Assembly (NCBI GenBank): GCA_023055425.1
Contig: JALGPY010000035.1
Location: 2,161,501-2,225,500 of the forward strand
Origin: Linanthus parryae
Lineage: Eukaryota; Streptophyta; Magnoliopsida; Ericales; Polemoniaceae
Length of the DNA stretch: 64,000 bases
Reading direction: 5' to 3'
The position numbers were made by a program, and so were the translations under genes. Every line of letters starts with the position of its first letter. The first letter of the stretch is position 1. The notes below the pieces were generated by a model. That model searched no databases. It saw nothing but the letters and a program-made list of their open reading frames with translations, and had not been told where the DNA came from. Below are positions 11,037 through 22,665 of the stretch, piece after piece.

Positions 11037-12467
11037 TGTAGGGTTTTGATTCATGGATCGCACAACGGAAGCACAATCAAACATAAACCATGCAAAACCC
11101 TCCAAGGATCACAAGTGTAGATGCATAACGATAGTAAAATTTAGAAATCATAAACACACCTTTGGCTTCTCCTTGATGACTTCAAACGCGAATAATGTCA
11201 CGTTCTCTATAGTTGATCCACGCCTAGATTTGATCCTAGATCTCCCAAACTCCTTGGTGCTAGCCCGGATGAGGAAGAGGAAGAATGAATCATGCAAAAC
11301 GAGACAAAAAGAGGGCTTCGGCCTCTATTGGCCGACGGGGACGAGGGCGGCGGCAAGGGGCGGCGTCGGGCCCTCCTTGTTGCTTGCTCTCTCTCCTTTG
11401 TTCTCTCCCACTCTTGTTATGTTCACTAATGAGGAAAATTTATATGGAAGGAAGGAAGGAGGGTCCTTTATATAGTTCAACAACTCCTTGTTAACTACCT
11501 AAAGGACTTATTCTATTCCAACTAGAATTCAATTTAGTCCCTTCCTTGCAAATTAGTCCCTACTAAGTTTGCAAGGGTTTGCAAAGTGATCCTTCTAAGT
11601 AATTAATCCAATTAGTTAATTCCCAAATCTAGTTCAACTCTATATAGCGTGTGACCCCATAGGTTCTATCTAGTTGGTAGCAACCATTTGCTAATATGGA
11701 GCGGTTTCTAGCAAAACATCCATTCTAGCCAACTAATAGAATAGTCATCTTGACAACCTTTGTACAAGTAATTATCTCATCCCTTTGCCTCCATATCGGG
11801 ATTGGACACGAGACATACAAGTCACACTCGTATATCCAATCCATAGTTTCTCGATCCATGGGAATAGCCTTATTCGTGCAAATAACATCAATATCCCATA
11901 TTGATTTATTTGAGTCTGGTTAGACATTCTATAAGCACTATCCCTCGAGTGGCCTAGGATATTTGCTCCCGTTATGTGGGAGGGGCAAATCCTCTCTACG
12001 TCCACTACGATCTCTAAGCTTGCTTCTCATTGCATCCAGTACACGCCTTTATAACTACCCAGTCACGGTGTAGCGTTTAACGCTACCAAGATCACAATGA
12101 TCCACAACTAGAATATCTAGTGACTTCAAGTCTAAGGATGACAATACCATTGCACCGCGAGAAGCGCTTGTGACTCAACATAACGCGTATTTAGCCTTCT
12201 CGGAGATGGGTCAATCCAGTGCAACATTCCGTAATGCACACCTATGTGTTGGATCATGATATCTCCATATCAATCCAACCCCATACTAGTCTATAGATGA
12301 TTGTCCCATTTAATCATTATACTTGACTAGGGATATTTAAGATAAACAACACAATTGTAAATCTAAGGACTTCATTATATTAAATATCCAATAAATAATA
12401 AATGAAATTTCTAGCCATATACAAATTCATACTAAACTAGATTTCCTCTAGGGCATCTATTCCAACA
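11037..12467 (-). mobile_element. R1 5' LTR
   Basis: A near-identical copy of 3959-5390, same TG/CA ends. A TATA box (minus TATATAAAGG) is at 11465-11474. Differences from the other LTR are scattered substitutions plus one small length change in the T run of the CCTCT block. Confidence 0.93.
11465..11474 (-). promoter_or_regulatory. TATA box in R1 5' LTR
   Basis: Minus strand TATATAAAGG in the LTR that would drive R1 transcription. Conserved in both LTRs. Confidence 0.6.
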
Positions 12468-13055
12468 TGGAAATCCTTGAATGTGTTTTAGTGTCTTTGT
12501 TTTTGCCCGTTATGTTCTCTGAAAAATGATTCAAACTAAGCTCCTTAAATACAACTCATTTGATATTCAAATATTCAAGATCTTGAGGAACAAAGTTTCC
12601 TATTTTGTAGGTAAAACCTTTGACTTCTCTAACAGTCTTCTCCAACGGATAGTTGCTGAGCATCTTCAGGGATACCGATTTGATCTTGTCACAACCATGT
12701 TGAGAAGTTGTTACAACCATTAGATTGATTGCAGAATCAAATTATCTTAGAATTTCCTTTCCTGCAAAACTCAAGTCAGGAAATAAATCCTACATAATAG
12801 AAAATAAACTTTCCATGCAAAACTAAGTCAAACATATTTATTAGATAGTGTTAAACATGTCAAAATACTTTGTCTTTCATCATCAAGTAATAATAGATCA
12901 AGCACAGGGGATTAGGAGTTCAAACAGAATCAAAAACTCCCCCTAAGTTCATGCATATAAGACTCAGTCAGTTTCAATACTTTGAAAGCTGTTTCAAGGC
13001 CTTTAAATAGACTAGCAATTTCAAGTCTCTAAAACATTGAAACTGCATTGATCTT
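12468..13055 (-). mobile_element. Sirevirus A 3' LTR, proximal part
   Basis: Continues the LTR interrupted at 3958: CTTCTCCAACGGATAGTTG at 12638 matches the same block in LTR B at 15538, and the TTTCAAGGCCTTTAAAT palindromes near 12990 match LTR B near 15900. The inner end at about 13055 aligns with LTR B's end at 16003. Its final CA is decayed. Confidence 0.75.
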
Positions 13056-13455
13056 AGAATCTACCCCTTGATGACAGACAAAACCAAAGTCTTCCAGTCT
13101 TTTTGATACTGTAATTCTGCAACAAACACTCATTAGCACACAGCATAATTAATCATCTAAAATCAACACATGATGTCCAAAAGATCCAACTTATTTAACT
13201 GAAGCACGTAGCAACACATAGTTTTCAGATAATATAATCATAACTGACCAAAACAAGTTATCCTAAAAGTAAAATAAGTAAGCAAATAAACAAACCCTAA
13301 ATTTCTCTCCCTTTTTGACTTTCATCAAAAAGAATGAGAATATGCTGGATCAGTGTTTCGAAAAGCTTAAAAAAAAGATTTTAAAGATATAAAATTTTCA
13401 AGGCTTTGGAAAAGAGTTCAAGGCCTCGAAAAGGAAAAGAAAGAGAAGGCAAGAG
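13056..13455 (-). other. Sirevirus A 3' untranslated region
   Basis: Between the envelope-like ORF and the LTR. Minus strand purine runs CAAGGGGTAGA (about 13066) and AAAGGGAGAGAAA (about 13305) are decayed forms of the LTR-adjacent and upstream polypurine tracts seen at 16011 and 16206 in B. A TTTCAAGGCTTTGGAAA-like palindrome lies at 13397-13415. No gene seen. Confidence 0.6.
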
Positions 13456-14754
13456 TTAAGGGGTAGGTCTTCATCTCCTTGCTTCTCCGCATCCTCTTCC
13501 TGAATTTCTTCATCATCATCATGTTCTTATTCTTATTGAGCCACATTATCACTTTTTTCACCTTCTTCCTCAAACAAATCAGCAGCAGTCACAATCTCTA
13601 GTACAATGGTCTTCTTATATATCTTCTTCTTGAGATATATGATCAGTGCACTTGACTCTGGACTGTCTTCCTCTTGATCTTCATCCACTTTCTCAACTTC
13701 TACCTGCTTTCCCTTACCTTTGCCGTGAGCAGCTTCATACTGAGTTGAATGTTCACGTGGTGGATCCTTTGCTTATTCAGCCTTCTTGTTACTCTTCTTA
13801 GCTTGAGACACTTCCTCGGCTACATCAAACAATGTCATGCTCCTGAACATGTTTTTAACAATGTACTTCACCTGTTCGAGATCAGTGTCAAACCCATGTT
13901 GATTCTCCTTTACCTCATAAATATCCAATTGAAGTTCTTTAAACAGCTGGAGGGTCAAGGGGTCGTCTTGGGATTAAGAGGTTTGGCTAGAAGTGGGAGT
14001 TATGGATTTGGGTTTGAGAAACTTCTTGGAATCCAACTCTTCTTCTGTCAAATCAGAGTATAGCTTCCAAACTTTAGCACTGGTTTTCACCATTCCAATA
14101 TTCTCAAAAGCGTTCTCATTGAGCATACCAAAACAAGTAGTCACTGATTCTTCCCCATCAGTTGGAATTTCAAAGTGTTGGAAGAATAAGGTGAGCAATT
14201 TGGCATATGGCAAAGGGTTTTTAATCTGGTTGGTTTAGCTATAAAGCATGTGTTCCATCACCAGCTTTGGAAGCTCAATTTCATAACCATGCATAACCAC
14301 GTACATATATTACAACACCCTATCAGTTACCAGTTCCTTAGAGTGTTCCCTAGGTACCACACATCTCATAAAAATGGTAAACAAAACTTTAGCTTCAACA
14401 GTTGGCACCGAGTGTGTTAACTGCTTAGATGAGGCAGGGTTATTTGGTAGAAAGAACTCTTCTTTTGTTAGTTTCAGGGATTCACTCTTATTAGGGTATT
14501 TACTGGTGTCATATATCTTAGGACAACCTAGAACATTTCCAAACTCAGCATGATCTAGTTCCATGTCAATGCTAGCAACCTTAGTCTGAATCACCAAACT
14601 TGCAAATTTCTTGAGTTGTTTCATGTTTAGGTAAAAGAACATGGTGAGTCTAGGGTAAGCTAACTTTGGAGGATTTAGAATAAACCAAAGAAAGATTTTC
14701 TTTAGTATATTGATGCAATCCAGATTAATACAATGTAACATAGGCATACTAACC
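13456..14754 (-). pseudogene. Sirevirus A envelope-like ORF, C-terminal two thirds
   Basis: Three minus-strand frames (14747-14310, 14213-13974, 13958-13773) line up end to end with the envelope-like ORF of element B. Shared text includes LAYPRLT, ELDHAEFGNVLGCPK, EEFFLPN, VPREHSKEL and VWKLYSDLTEEEL. The C-terminal tail is acidic and ends near 13456. The family is the plant transposon-associated domain found as the third ORF of Sirevirus-type copia elements; its function is not established. Frameshifts and stops break it, and at 14755 it is cut by LTR B. The N-terminus of the same ORF appears at 22150-22221. Confidence 0.8.
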
Positions 14755-16003
14755 TGAAAGTGTGAGTATGCAGATGTATAAGCAACTAAGATACTCTAGA
14801 AGGGGGGGGGGTTCAATATAGTATGCCAACTTTTTGCAGAACTTGCTAACAAGTAGAAAAACTTGTGCAGACAATGAATTTCAAGGCCTTGAACACAGGT
14901 TCAAGCCTTTGCAAAGATGCAGAGAGTTTAGAACAATTATGCCTTTTTGAAAAGAAATAGTTTTTGTATGCTGCAAAAGCTTTGAAAGTAAATGGACTGA
15001 AAATGCACAAGACAAGTGATTTATAGAGTTCAGTCCACTTGGACCTACGTCTCTACCTCAAGGATTAGATTCATGCAGGATTTTCAACTCAATTCTTATT
15101 AATCAAAAGCTAAGCCCTATAACTCTAGCACAAAGTGTTCCCTTACTCTGTTACAGCTTGTGGTTTTCCCTAACCTGTCTAGTACCTTCTCTAGCTAACT
15201 GATTAACTAAAAATTCTCTATTGTTCACTTTCAACAATCCTTGAGAACGAATGTAAAAATAACACAGAAATGATCTATCAATATAGATCTATACAGAAGA
15301 TCACTTAAGATTAGAAAACTGCAGTGGAATGCAGTGAACTTCTGTAGACGGATTGGAAGAGATGAAGAACTTCTTTGATGCTTTTCAATCCAGAATACGT
15401 TCTCTGTATTTTCTCGTTGAGTATTGTTTTTTTTTCTTCGAATTTGAGCTCTTTAAATACTTCAAACAGCTCTGCAAATCTCCCCAGATTTTAAGCAACA
15501 ACCTTCCTCTTTTGTAGAGTTTGAATACTTTGAATTCTTCTCCAACGGTTGAATGTTAACAATATTCAGAGATTTTGTAGTAATATTTCATTTAACCACA
15601 ATGAGAAGCTGTCATACACGTCTGATTGATCACAAGATCAAAGTATTCAAGTTTTTCCCAATCTGCAGCAACTCAGTTTAGGAAATAATCCTGCAAAACT
15701 TAGAAACAAAATTTCCTATATTATCATGGTCATACAGATGATATATTGCGATTTAAAACATGTTTAAAAATTTGTCTTTTATCATCTAACAACAACTAAT
15801 CAAACATATGCAAGAGAGATAATAAATCAGATCAGAGAGTTAGCAGAAAAACTCCCCCTGAGAATATGCATTCAGGTTAAACAGTTTCAAGGCTTTGAAT
15901 CTAGTTTCAAAGCCTTGAAAATAGCCAAAACTATTTTCAAGCCTCTGAATCTGATTCGAGGCTTTGAAAGCTGTTTCAAGGCCTTGAACAACCTGAGCTT
16001 TCA
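14755..16003 (-). mobile_element. Sirevirus B 3' LTR
   Basis: 1249 bases, beginning TGAAAGTGTGAG and ending GAGCTTTCA on the plus strand, so the ends TGAAAG and CTTTCA form a six-base inverted repeat. It includes the ATACTCTAGAAGG plus G-run block (14792-14812) and at least four palindromes of the TTTCAAGGCCTTGAAA type (14879-14895, 15887-15990). It follows the B envelope-like ORF on the minus strand and abuts A's ORF at 14754. No second copy survives at the 5' end of B. Confidence 0.85.
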
Positions 16004-16316
16004 GTATCCCCTTGATTAAAGACAAAACCAAATTTTGTTTGATACTTAGTCTGTGCAAAATAAACTGATTAGTCTACAATATAAAGACACAGTATTTCAA
16101 AAAAAATCCAACTTATTTAAATACAAACAAAAACACATAAATAGTTCAGAAAATAAACCAAGTAATCTAAAAAACTAAACTGAAAGCTAGAATTTTCTCC
16201 CCCTTATTGACTTTCATCAAAAAGAAAGAAGATGTTAGATCAAGTGTCTGGAAAATTTTGAAAACTTAGAGAAATATTTAAAGCATAGAGAATATGGAAT
16301 AAAGAATATGCAAGAT
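16004..16316 (-). other. Sirevirus B 3' untranslated region and purine tracts
   Basis: Minus strand AATCAAGGGGATAC abuts the LTR at 16003 and is the likely polypurine tract. A second run, AATAAGGGGGAGAAAA, lies at about 16198-16213. No gene seen. Confidence 0.65.
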
Positions 16317-18042
16317 TAAGGGGTTTGATCTTCATCTTCATCCTGATCTTCTTCCTCTTTCTCATTTTCTTCTACATCAGTCTTGTCATGCTCTTCCTGT
16401 TCCTCTGCAATCCCTTCTGCAACGGTTGCCTCTTCAGTCTTGCCCTTTTCAGCAGCCTTTGGAGATTTCTTCTTCTTCTTCAAAGTGATCAGTAGCTCTT
16501 ATGAATCAGGGCTATTGGCTTCATCTTTAGCCTGTTCTTTTGCCTCCTTTCTCTTATCTGAAACTGGAGTAGCTTCTTCCTGGTCTGAATGCTCACTAGG
16601 AAAATCCTTGTCTGATTCTCCTTTCTTTGTTCCTTCAGGATCCTCAGGAACATCATGCAAGGTCATGCTTCTGAAGATACTTTCCACCATATACTTGACT
16701 TGTCCCATATCACTTTCTAGTCCAAAAACAGTAGCTTTGACATCCTCCATGTCAAGTTCAAAACCATCAAGTCTTTGATTGTCTGTAGGCTGAGAAGTCT
16801 GACTTGAAGTGGGAGTCAAGGTCTTTGGCTTAGAAAATTTCTTTGAACCTAGTTCTGATTCAGTCAATTCTGAGTAAAGTTTCCAAACTTTCTCTTTTGT
16901 TTTCACAACTCCAAATTTATCAAAGGCTTTCTCATTGAATGCCCCAAAACTTGATGTGACTGATTCTTCTCCAGTAAAAGGGATCTTAAAATGCTCAAAG
17001 AACATGGTGACGAGGTTTGCATATGAAAGAGGGTGAATCCTCTTACTGGTTAGGCTGAAGAGCATGTGTTCAAGAACTGCTTTGGGAAGATCAATCTCAT
17101 AGCCATGCATAACCAGGTACATGATGTGCATCATTCTCTCAGTCGCCAACTCTCTTGATTTCTCTCTAGGAAAGACACATCTCACCAGTATAGTGTGAAG
17201 GACTTTAGCTTCAACATTCAACAAAGAATCTGTTAACTGTTTGGCTGAGGTTGAGATATTTGGAAGAAAGAATTCTTCTTTGGCTAGCTTCAAAGTTTTT
17301 GACTTTGGTGGATGGTTGCTAGTCTCATACCTCTTTGGACAACCTAACACATTGGCAAACTTAGAGTGATCTAGTTCAATTACTATCCCATCAACTTTAG
17401 ATTTGATCACCAAGTGTGCAGATTTCTTAACTTGGGTTAGGTTAAAATAGAAGAGTCGAGTGAGTCTGGGATAGGCTATTTCTCTAGGATTCAACATACA
17501 CCACAAAGAACTCTTGTTTAACATAGAGATGCACTTAGGTTTCATGTGTTCCAACACATACTTATTAACAAAAATGCAGAAACCAATAGACCTTGAAGCA
17601 AAACCATCTAACCACTGACCTTTAAAGATGTTTGAGACAAACCATGTCTCATCTGGATATGAGTTCTTTGTTGACACTTAAAAATAGATTTGCAATGCCT
17701 TCTCCAATTGACCTTCTAGTTGTGATTCTGTCACCTTTCCTTTCCCTTCTTCTGCCTGAGTTGCCTTCTTCTTCACCTTCTTTGAACTGGTAGGCTCTTT
17801 TTCTTGTTGCTTTTCTGTAATAGCCTTCTGCGTCTTCTGCTTTTCTGAAGAGGAGGTAGTACCTTCTTGATATTCTTCTTTGGTGGAGGAGGATCTTGGA
17901 CTGCCTCTACACTGGGATTTTTGGAGCTAGAGTCTCCACTGACTTCTTGAACCTCTTCCACTGCTGCTTTTCTCTTCTTCTGTGAGACAGGTTTCGAACC
18001 TCCAGCCATCTTGTTTATGTCTGAGGCTCTTCTTGTTCTCAT
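16317..18042 (-). pseudogene. Sirevirus B envelope-like ORF
   Basis: Starts at ATG 18042 (MRTRRASDINKMAGG), runs through a lysine- and proline-rich N-terminus (to about 17690), a central conserved domain and an acidic tail ending near 16317, about 575 codons. The best open stretch is 17677-16499. Key text: NPREIAYPRLTRLFYFNL, VLGCPKRYET, LVRCVFPREKSRELATERMM, HPLSYANLVTMFFEHF. This matches the plant transposon-associated domain of Sirevirus third ORFs. No signal peptide or membrane segment is obvious in this copy, so an envelope role is doubtful. It is broken by a frameshift near 17780, TAA at 17678-17680 and another stop near 16498. It lies downstream of pol, as expected for a Sirevirus. Confidence 0.85.
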
Positions 18043-18499
18043 TACGGTTAGGGAGAAGAAAATTGGGAGATGGAATGACACGAAATTAAGAGAAGAGAAG
18101 AGGATAAATACTGAAAGAGTTTGAGTTTCAAAAGGAAACTAGTATCTCTCTGACTCTAAAAAGATTTGCAAAGATCAGAGAAATTTCAAACTATTATGCC
18201 GTTGGAAAAAATAATATACTAATACTATTTTTGGCTAAATCAAATTTTTTGAAAACGGTAGGGACTATATTAGGCAAATATCTACAGAGATATCACCCAG
18301 TGTAGAATGATCAAAGTTTATTGACTATTAGTGTAACAGATTCATTTTCAAGGCTTTGAAAAGGCTTTCAAGGTCTTGAAATACTGTAACACTGCAACAA
18401 GTAAAAAAATCAAAGCTTTGAATTAATTTTCAAGGCTTTGAAACTCAGTTCAAGACTTTGTAAATACCTACAGCTTACCTTTCTTACCTTATGCTCCCC
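18043..18499 (-). other. Sirevirus B pol to envelope-like spacer with palindromes
   Basis: Contains a row of TTTCAAGGCTTTGAAA-type palindromes at about 18347-18455, in the same place as in element A (22525-22640). Pol's TAG is followed at once by a minus-strand GGGGGAGC purine run, resembling a polypurine tract. Confidence 0.65.
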
Positions 18500-20200
18500 C
18501 TAAACCAATGCAGTCTTATTTAGCATTCCCAATTCCAATCTTAGAGCTGAGAACCTTTCATCTTCTAATGGTTTGGTGAAGATATCTGCAATTTGCATGT
18601 TAGTAGCAACAAATTCAAGAGCAATATCACCTTTCTAAGCATGATCTCTGATGAAGTGGTGTTTTACATCAATGTGCTTGGTTCTTGAGTGTTGTACTAG
18701 ATTCTTTGTTATTCACATTGAACTAGTGTTGTCACACTTAATAGGTATGCCTCTGAAGTCAAATCCAAGGTCTCTTAGCTGTTGATTAGTCCATAGTACT
18801 TGTGAGCAACATGCTCCTGCAGCTATATATTCAGCTTCAGTTGTTGATAGTGCAACTGAATTATGTTTCTTGGAATGCCAACTGATCAAGGATGATCCAA
18901 TGAATTTCCAGGTTCCAGAAGTGCTTTTTATATCAACCTTGTAGCTTGCAAAGTCAGCATCTGAAAAACCACTTAAAGAGAAGTTAGAATGTCTTGGATA
19001 CCAAAGCCCTAAGTCTTTGGTAATTGAGATATCTGAATATTCTCTTCACAGCAGTTAAGTGTGATTCTTTTGGATCAGCTTGAAATCTAGAACACATGCA
19101 TACACTAAACATAATATTTGGTCTGCTTGTTGTCAGATATATTAATGATCCAATCATGCCTCTATACTCTTTTACAATGACACTCTTACCAGATTCATCC
19201 TTGTCTAAGGATAGTGTAGAGCTCATTGGGTTCTTGGCTTCCTTGAATTGAGCCATGCTATATTTATTTAGCAAGTCTCTTGTGTACTTGCTTTGATTCA
19301 GAAAGATACAATTCTTTAATTGATGTATTTGATGTCCTAGGAAGAAGTTTAATTCTCCCATCATGCTCATCTCAAATTCCCTGCTCATAAGACTTGATAA
19401 TTCTCTGCATAATTGATCATTAGTAGCTCCAAACAGTATATCATCAACATATATCTGGACAACAAGTAAATCTTTCTCATGAGTCTTAATGAAAAGACTC
19501 TTGTGTACTAAACCTATTTTGAAACCATTTTCAAGTAAAAAATTTGACAATCTTTCATACCAAGCCCTTGGAGCTTGTTTCAAACCATAAAGAGCTTTAT
19601 CAAGTTTGTAAACATGATCAGGAAAATTGTCATTTTCAAAACCAGGTGGTTTTGCAACATAAACTTCTTATTGTAAGTAGCCATTCAAGAAAGCACACTT
19701 CACATCCATTTGAAATAGTTTCATGTTCTTGTAGGATGCAAATGCAAGCAAAACTCTAATTGCTTCTAACCGGGCAACAGGAGCAAAATTTCCTCAGAAT
19801 CTATACCTTCTTCTTGATTGTAACCTTGAGAAACTAACCTTGCTTTGTTTCAGATTACATTGCCACTTTCATCCAACTTGTTTCTGAATACCCATATGGT
19901 ACCAATGACAGACTGGTTTGTTGGTGCAGGAACTAGGTTCCAAACCTTATTCCTCTCAAACTCATTGAGTTGAATTTCCATAGCAATGATCCAGTCTGAT
20001 CCTTGTGAAGCTTCTTTCACAGTTTTTGGTTGTACAAGAGAAATAAAAGCATTAAAAGAACATAAGTTCTTTAACTGTGATCTGGTTTGTATACCAGTGG
20101 TTGGATCTAATCTGATATTATCAGCTGGATGGGATGAGAGATATTTGAATCTCTTTCATGGAGACCATGGTTCAGATTCACCATAGATCGTTTCTGGTCT
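18500..20200 (-). pseudogene. Sirevirus B reverse transcriptase and RNase H
   Basis: The best frame, 19583-18984, has GLKQAPRAWYERL, IYVDDILFGATND (YVDD intact) and GSLIYLTTSRPNI. RT N-terminal motifs (VWNLVPAP, FQMDVKCAFLNGYL, EVYVAKPPGFE) lie at 19600-20000 with stops. RNase H follows in another frame at 18970-18500: FSDADFASYK, SWHSKKHNSVALSTTEAEY, DIFTKPL. It ends with LRLELGMLN and a stop at 18500-18502. Multiple stops and at least one frameshift (near 19000) disable it. Confidence 0.9.
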
Positions 20201-21452
20201 TCAAGTAGCGGCTTTGTCACTTGAATCCTTATCATCATCTTTTTCATGGTTTTGAGCTGTATATTCAAGGCCCTGAGAACTATTTTCAAGTGCTTGAAAA
20301 TGTCTTCTATTTTCTTCTGAGCCTTTCTTAAATCCCAGTGGATTCTCAGTCTCTTCCTTTGATTCATTCTTGTTCAAATTCAAATCTGCAAAAATTTCAC
20401 TGAAAGAACCATCATAGCTTTCATCAAAAATTAACATGAATGCTCTCTTCAACCAGTTTGGTTCTTTTATTGTAAACTCTATAAGCTTTGCTATTCAGAG
20501 AGTAACCAAGAAATATACCTTCATCACTTCTTGCAACAAATTTACCAAGATTGTCTTTTCCAATGTTATGGATAAAACAAGTACATCCAAAGGGTCTGAA
20601 GTAAGAGATGTTCAGAATAGGTTTGTTCAAGCACCTGTTCAAAATATAATTTCCTGTATTCACAGATTCTGCCCATTAATGTTTTGGCAACTTGTTCTCA
20701 AGAAGCATTGTCCTTGACATATCTTCAAGAGTCCTGTTCTTTCTTTTAACAACACCATTCTGTCGAGGAGTTCTTGGAGCAGAAAATTTGTGAGAAATAC
20801 CATGCTTATCAAATAATAAATCAAACTCTAACTGATCAAATTCTCTACCATGATCACTTCTGATTGAAGCTACATGTAGGTTTTTCAAGTTTTGAAGTTC
20901 TCTGCAAAGCTTTGAAAATTCAGAGAGAGCTTCATATTTTTCTTTGAGAAACATAAGCCAAGTGTATCTAGAAAAATCATCTACCACAACTAGCATATAC
21001 CTTTTACTTTTTGCATTAGGAGTCCTCATAGGACCAAAGAGATCCATATGAAGTAATTCAATAGGTCTAGTTGTACTTACAAAATTCTTTGGCTTGATGG
21101 AGCTTCTGGTCTGCTTTCCTTGTGCAGAGGCTTTGCATAACTCATCATCTTTGAACTTTGTGGATGGCAATCCTCTTACCAAGTCTTTGGAAATAAATTT
21201 GTTCAATGTATGAAAATTGATATGACCAAGTTTCCTTTGCCAAAGCTTTGAATCCTCTTTCAAGGCCTTGAGACACTTAAAACTTTCACCTGCAACTTTG
21301 TTAGTGTGAAAAGTATAAACATTGTTTAATATTGAGGATGTGAGAATGCAATCTCCTGATTTCTCATTTTGCACCACATACTTCTCTTTATCAAAGATAA
21401 CTTTGTTACCATTATCACAAAGCTGAGATACACTAAGCAAATTAAACTTCAA
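20201..21452 (-). pseudogene. Sirevirus B integrase and linker
   Basis: The 258-residue frame 21452-20676 holds the integrase zinc region (KLGHINFHTLNKF; second Cys pair reads LCKASAQ, so one zinc Cys is Ser), catalytic Asp in LHMDLFGPM and Asp in RSDHGREF. The expected catalytic Glu of the VERKNRT box is Lys: VVKRKNRT (codon 20745-20747). The chain-end GYSLNSKAYRVYNKRT region follows at 20663-20424, then an acidic linker to RT with a coded FQALENSSQGLEY palindrome remnant. Splicing DNA into the target should not be possible with this Glu changed. Confidence 0.88.
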
Positions 21453-22150
21453 ACTTTCAACTAGATAAACATCAAAAATAGAGTTTTTTTAATTTGCACC
21501 AACTTTTCCAATACCAAGAATATTGCCCTTTCCTTTGTCACCAAGTGTTATTGAACCTTCTGACTGCTCCTTTAATTCTGAGAATAGATATCTCTTTCCA
21601 CTCATGTGTCTTGAGAAACCACTGTCCATGAACCATTTCTGTTCCTTGGTGACAACCTGCAAGCACCAATCACTGCCTTACCTAGTTGTTAGACCAAGTG
21701 TGGAATTTGGATTCATATTCAGGATCAACCATGTTAGGTGTCTAACCCCTTTAGGAACCCAAATCCGCTTAACATGTCATTTAAGTTGAAAAGGAAAAGT
21801 GTTCCTCATTATGTGAGGGTCTCTTCTTCTAAAAGGAAAAGTCATTTTAACATGACCAGTTTTACAGAAGTAATGACAAGTAGGAGAGGTTTTGTTTCCA
21901 GCTTTCACAAATCTGGTATTGTTTCTTCTTGGAAAGATTAGATTGAATCCGATACCAGCTTTGTGAGCAGACTGTGAACTTCCTCCAAGAATCAAGTTCA
22001 ACTTTGGTTCTGATCCAGCAAGCTTGATTTTGACTAGTTTAGATTCTTGAATTTTCTCAGTAAGAGTAGTATTTTTTCTTTCTAAATCATCTACATGACG
22101 TCTTAGATTAACAAGGCTGTCATTCACAGAGGAATTTTCAGTGACTACTA
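21453..22150 (-). pseudogene. Sirevirus B gag C-terminus and protease
   Basis: The frame 22181-21777 has a coiled-coil heptad stretch (VNLRRHVDDLERKNTTLTEKI) and a damaged zinc knuckle CHYFCKTGHVKMTFPF, in which the last Cys is Phe. The protease follows with WFMDSGFSRHMSGKRY at 21590-21650 (catalytic DSG). A stop near 21490 interrupts. The gag N-terminus and 5' LTR are missing: at about 22150 the text switches to the start of A's envelope-like ORF. Confidence 0.8.
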
Positions 22151-22185
22151 CTTTTCTTCTCTGTTGTAGCCTTTGATCCACCAGC
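22140..22185. other. Deletion junction joining A envelope-like start to B gag
   Basis: Minus strand from 22221 reads MSTRRASDRIKMAGG, the same start as B's envelope-like ORF at 18042. Within about 70 bases it becomes gag text of another frame. The simplest reading is that B inserted in A's ORF and a later deletion removed B's 5' LTR and gag start plus about 145 codons of A. Confidence 0.65.
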
Positions 22186-22221
22186 CATCTTGATTCTGTC
22201 TGAGGCTCTTCTAGTGCTCAT
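22150..22221 (-). pseudogene. Sirevirus A envelope-like ORF, N-terminal stub
   Basis: ATG at 22221, followed by about 24 residues (MSTRRASDRIKMAGGSKATT) parallel to the B ORF start. The continuation is 7.4 kb away at 14754. Placement downstream of A's pol end (22666) supports the assignment. Confidence 0.7.
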
Positions 22222-22665
22222 TAGGGTTCGAGTAAGATGAGAGATAGGTAGGATAGATACGAAGGAGAGAGATAAAGAAGGAGATAAATAGAAGAGAGAG
22301 TTTCAGTTTGAAAAGTAAACTAAATATTTTCTGTAATCTTTGAAGATAGGATAAATCAAAAAGATTCAAAATTGTGTGTGCCGTTGGAAATATAAGATAT
22401 AATACTATTTCGGCTGAAAAGGGGTTTTTCAAAATTGATGGGCAACATGGAGAAATTATCTACACAGATAACACCCAATATTGAAAGATACAGAATTATT
22501 GAGTAATTGACATGGAGTCTTATTTTCAAGGATTTGGAAAGGATTTGAATGCCTTGAAAAGTTGTATCCTGTAAAGCACACATACTCAAAGCTTTGAAAG
22601 GAATTTCTAGGCTTTGAAAATCAGTTCAAACGTTTGAAACACATAATAATTACATGATTCTCCCC
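22222..22665 (-). other. Sirevirus A pol to envelope-like spacer with palindromes
   Basis: Equivalent to 18043-18499. Palindromes of the TTTCAAGGCTTTGAAA type at about 22523-22640 and a purine run (minus TAGGGGGAGAATC) right after the pol stop. Confidence 0.65.

Larger units (their letters stand above)
3959..12467 (-). mobile_element. Full-length Ty1/copia element R1, minus strand
   Basis: Two LTRs of about 1432 bases (3959-5390 and 11037-12467) flank gag-pol. A tRNA-Met primer site lies at 11023-11035 and a purine tract at 5391-5401. Order on the minus strand is LTR, primer site, leader, gag, protease, integrase, RT, RNase H, purine tract, LTR. Integrase before RT is diagnostic of Ty1/copia. 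The LTRs differ at about 35-40 positions by eye (2.5-3%). Flanks TATAA and TGGAA are not a perfect duplication. It sits inside the 3' LTR of Sirevirus A, whose sequence continues on both sides. A gag stop, a frameshift near 7240 and a changed RT catalytic residue make it inactive. Confidence 0.92.

Noticed and set aside
3954..12472. Target duplication around R1
   Set aside because: TATAA and TGGAA share three of five bases; too weak to call.
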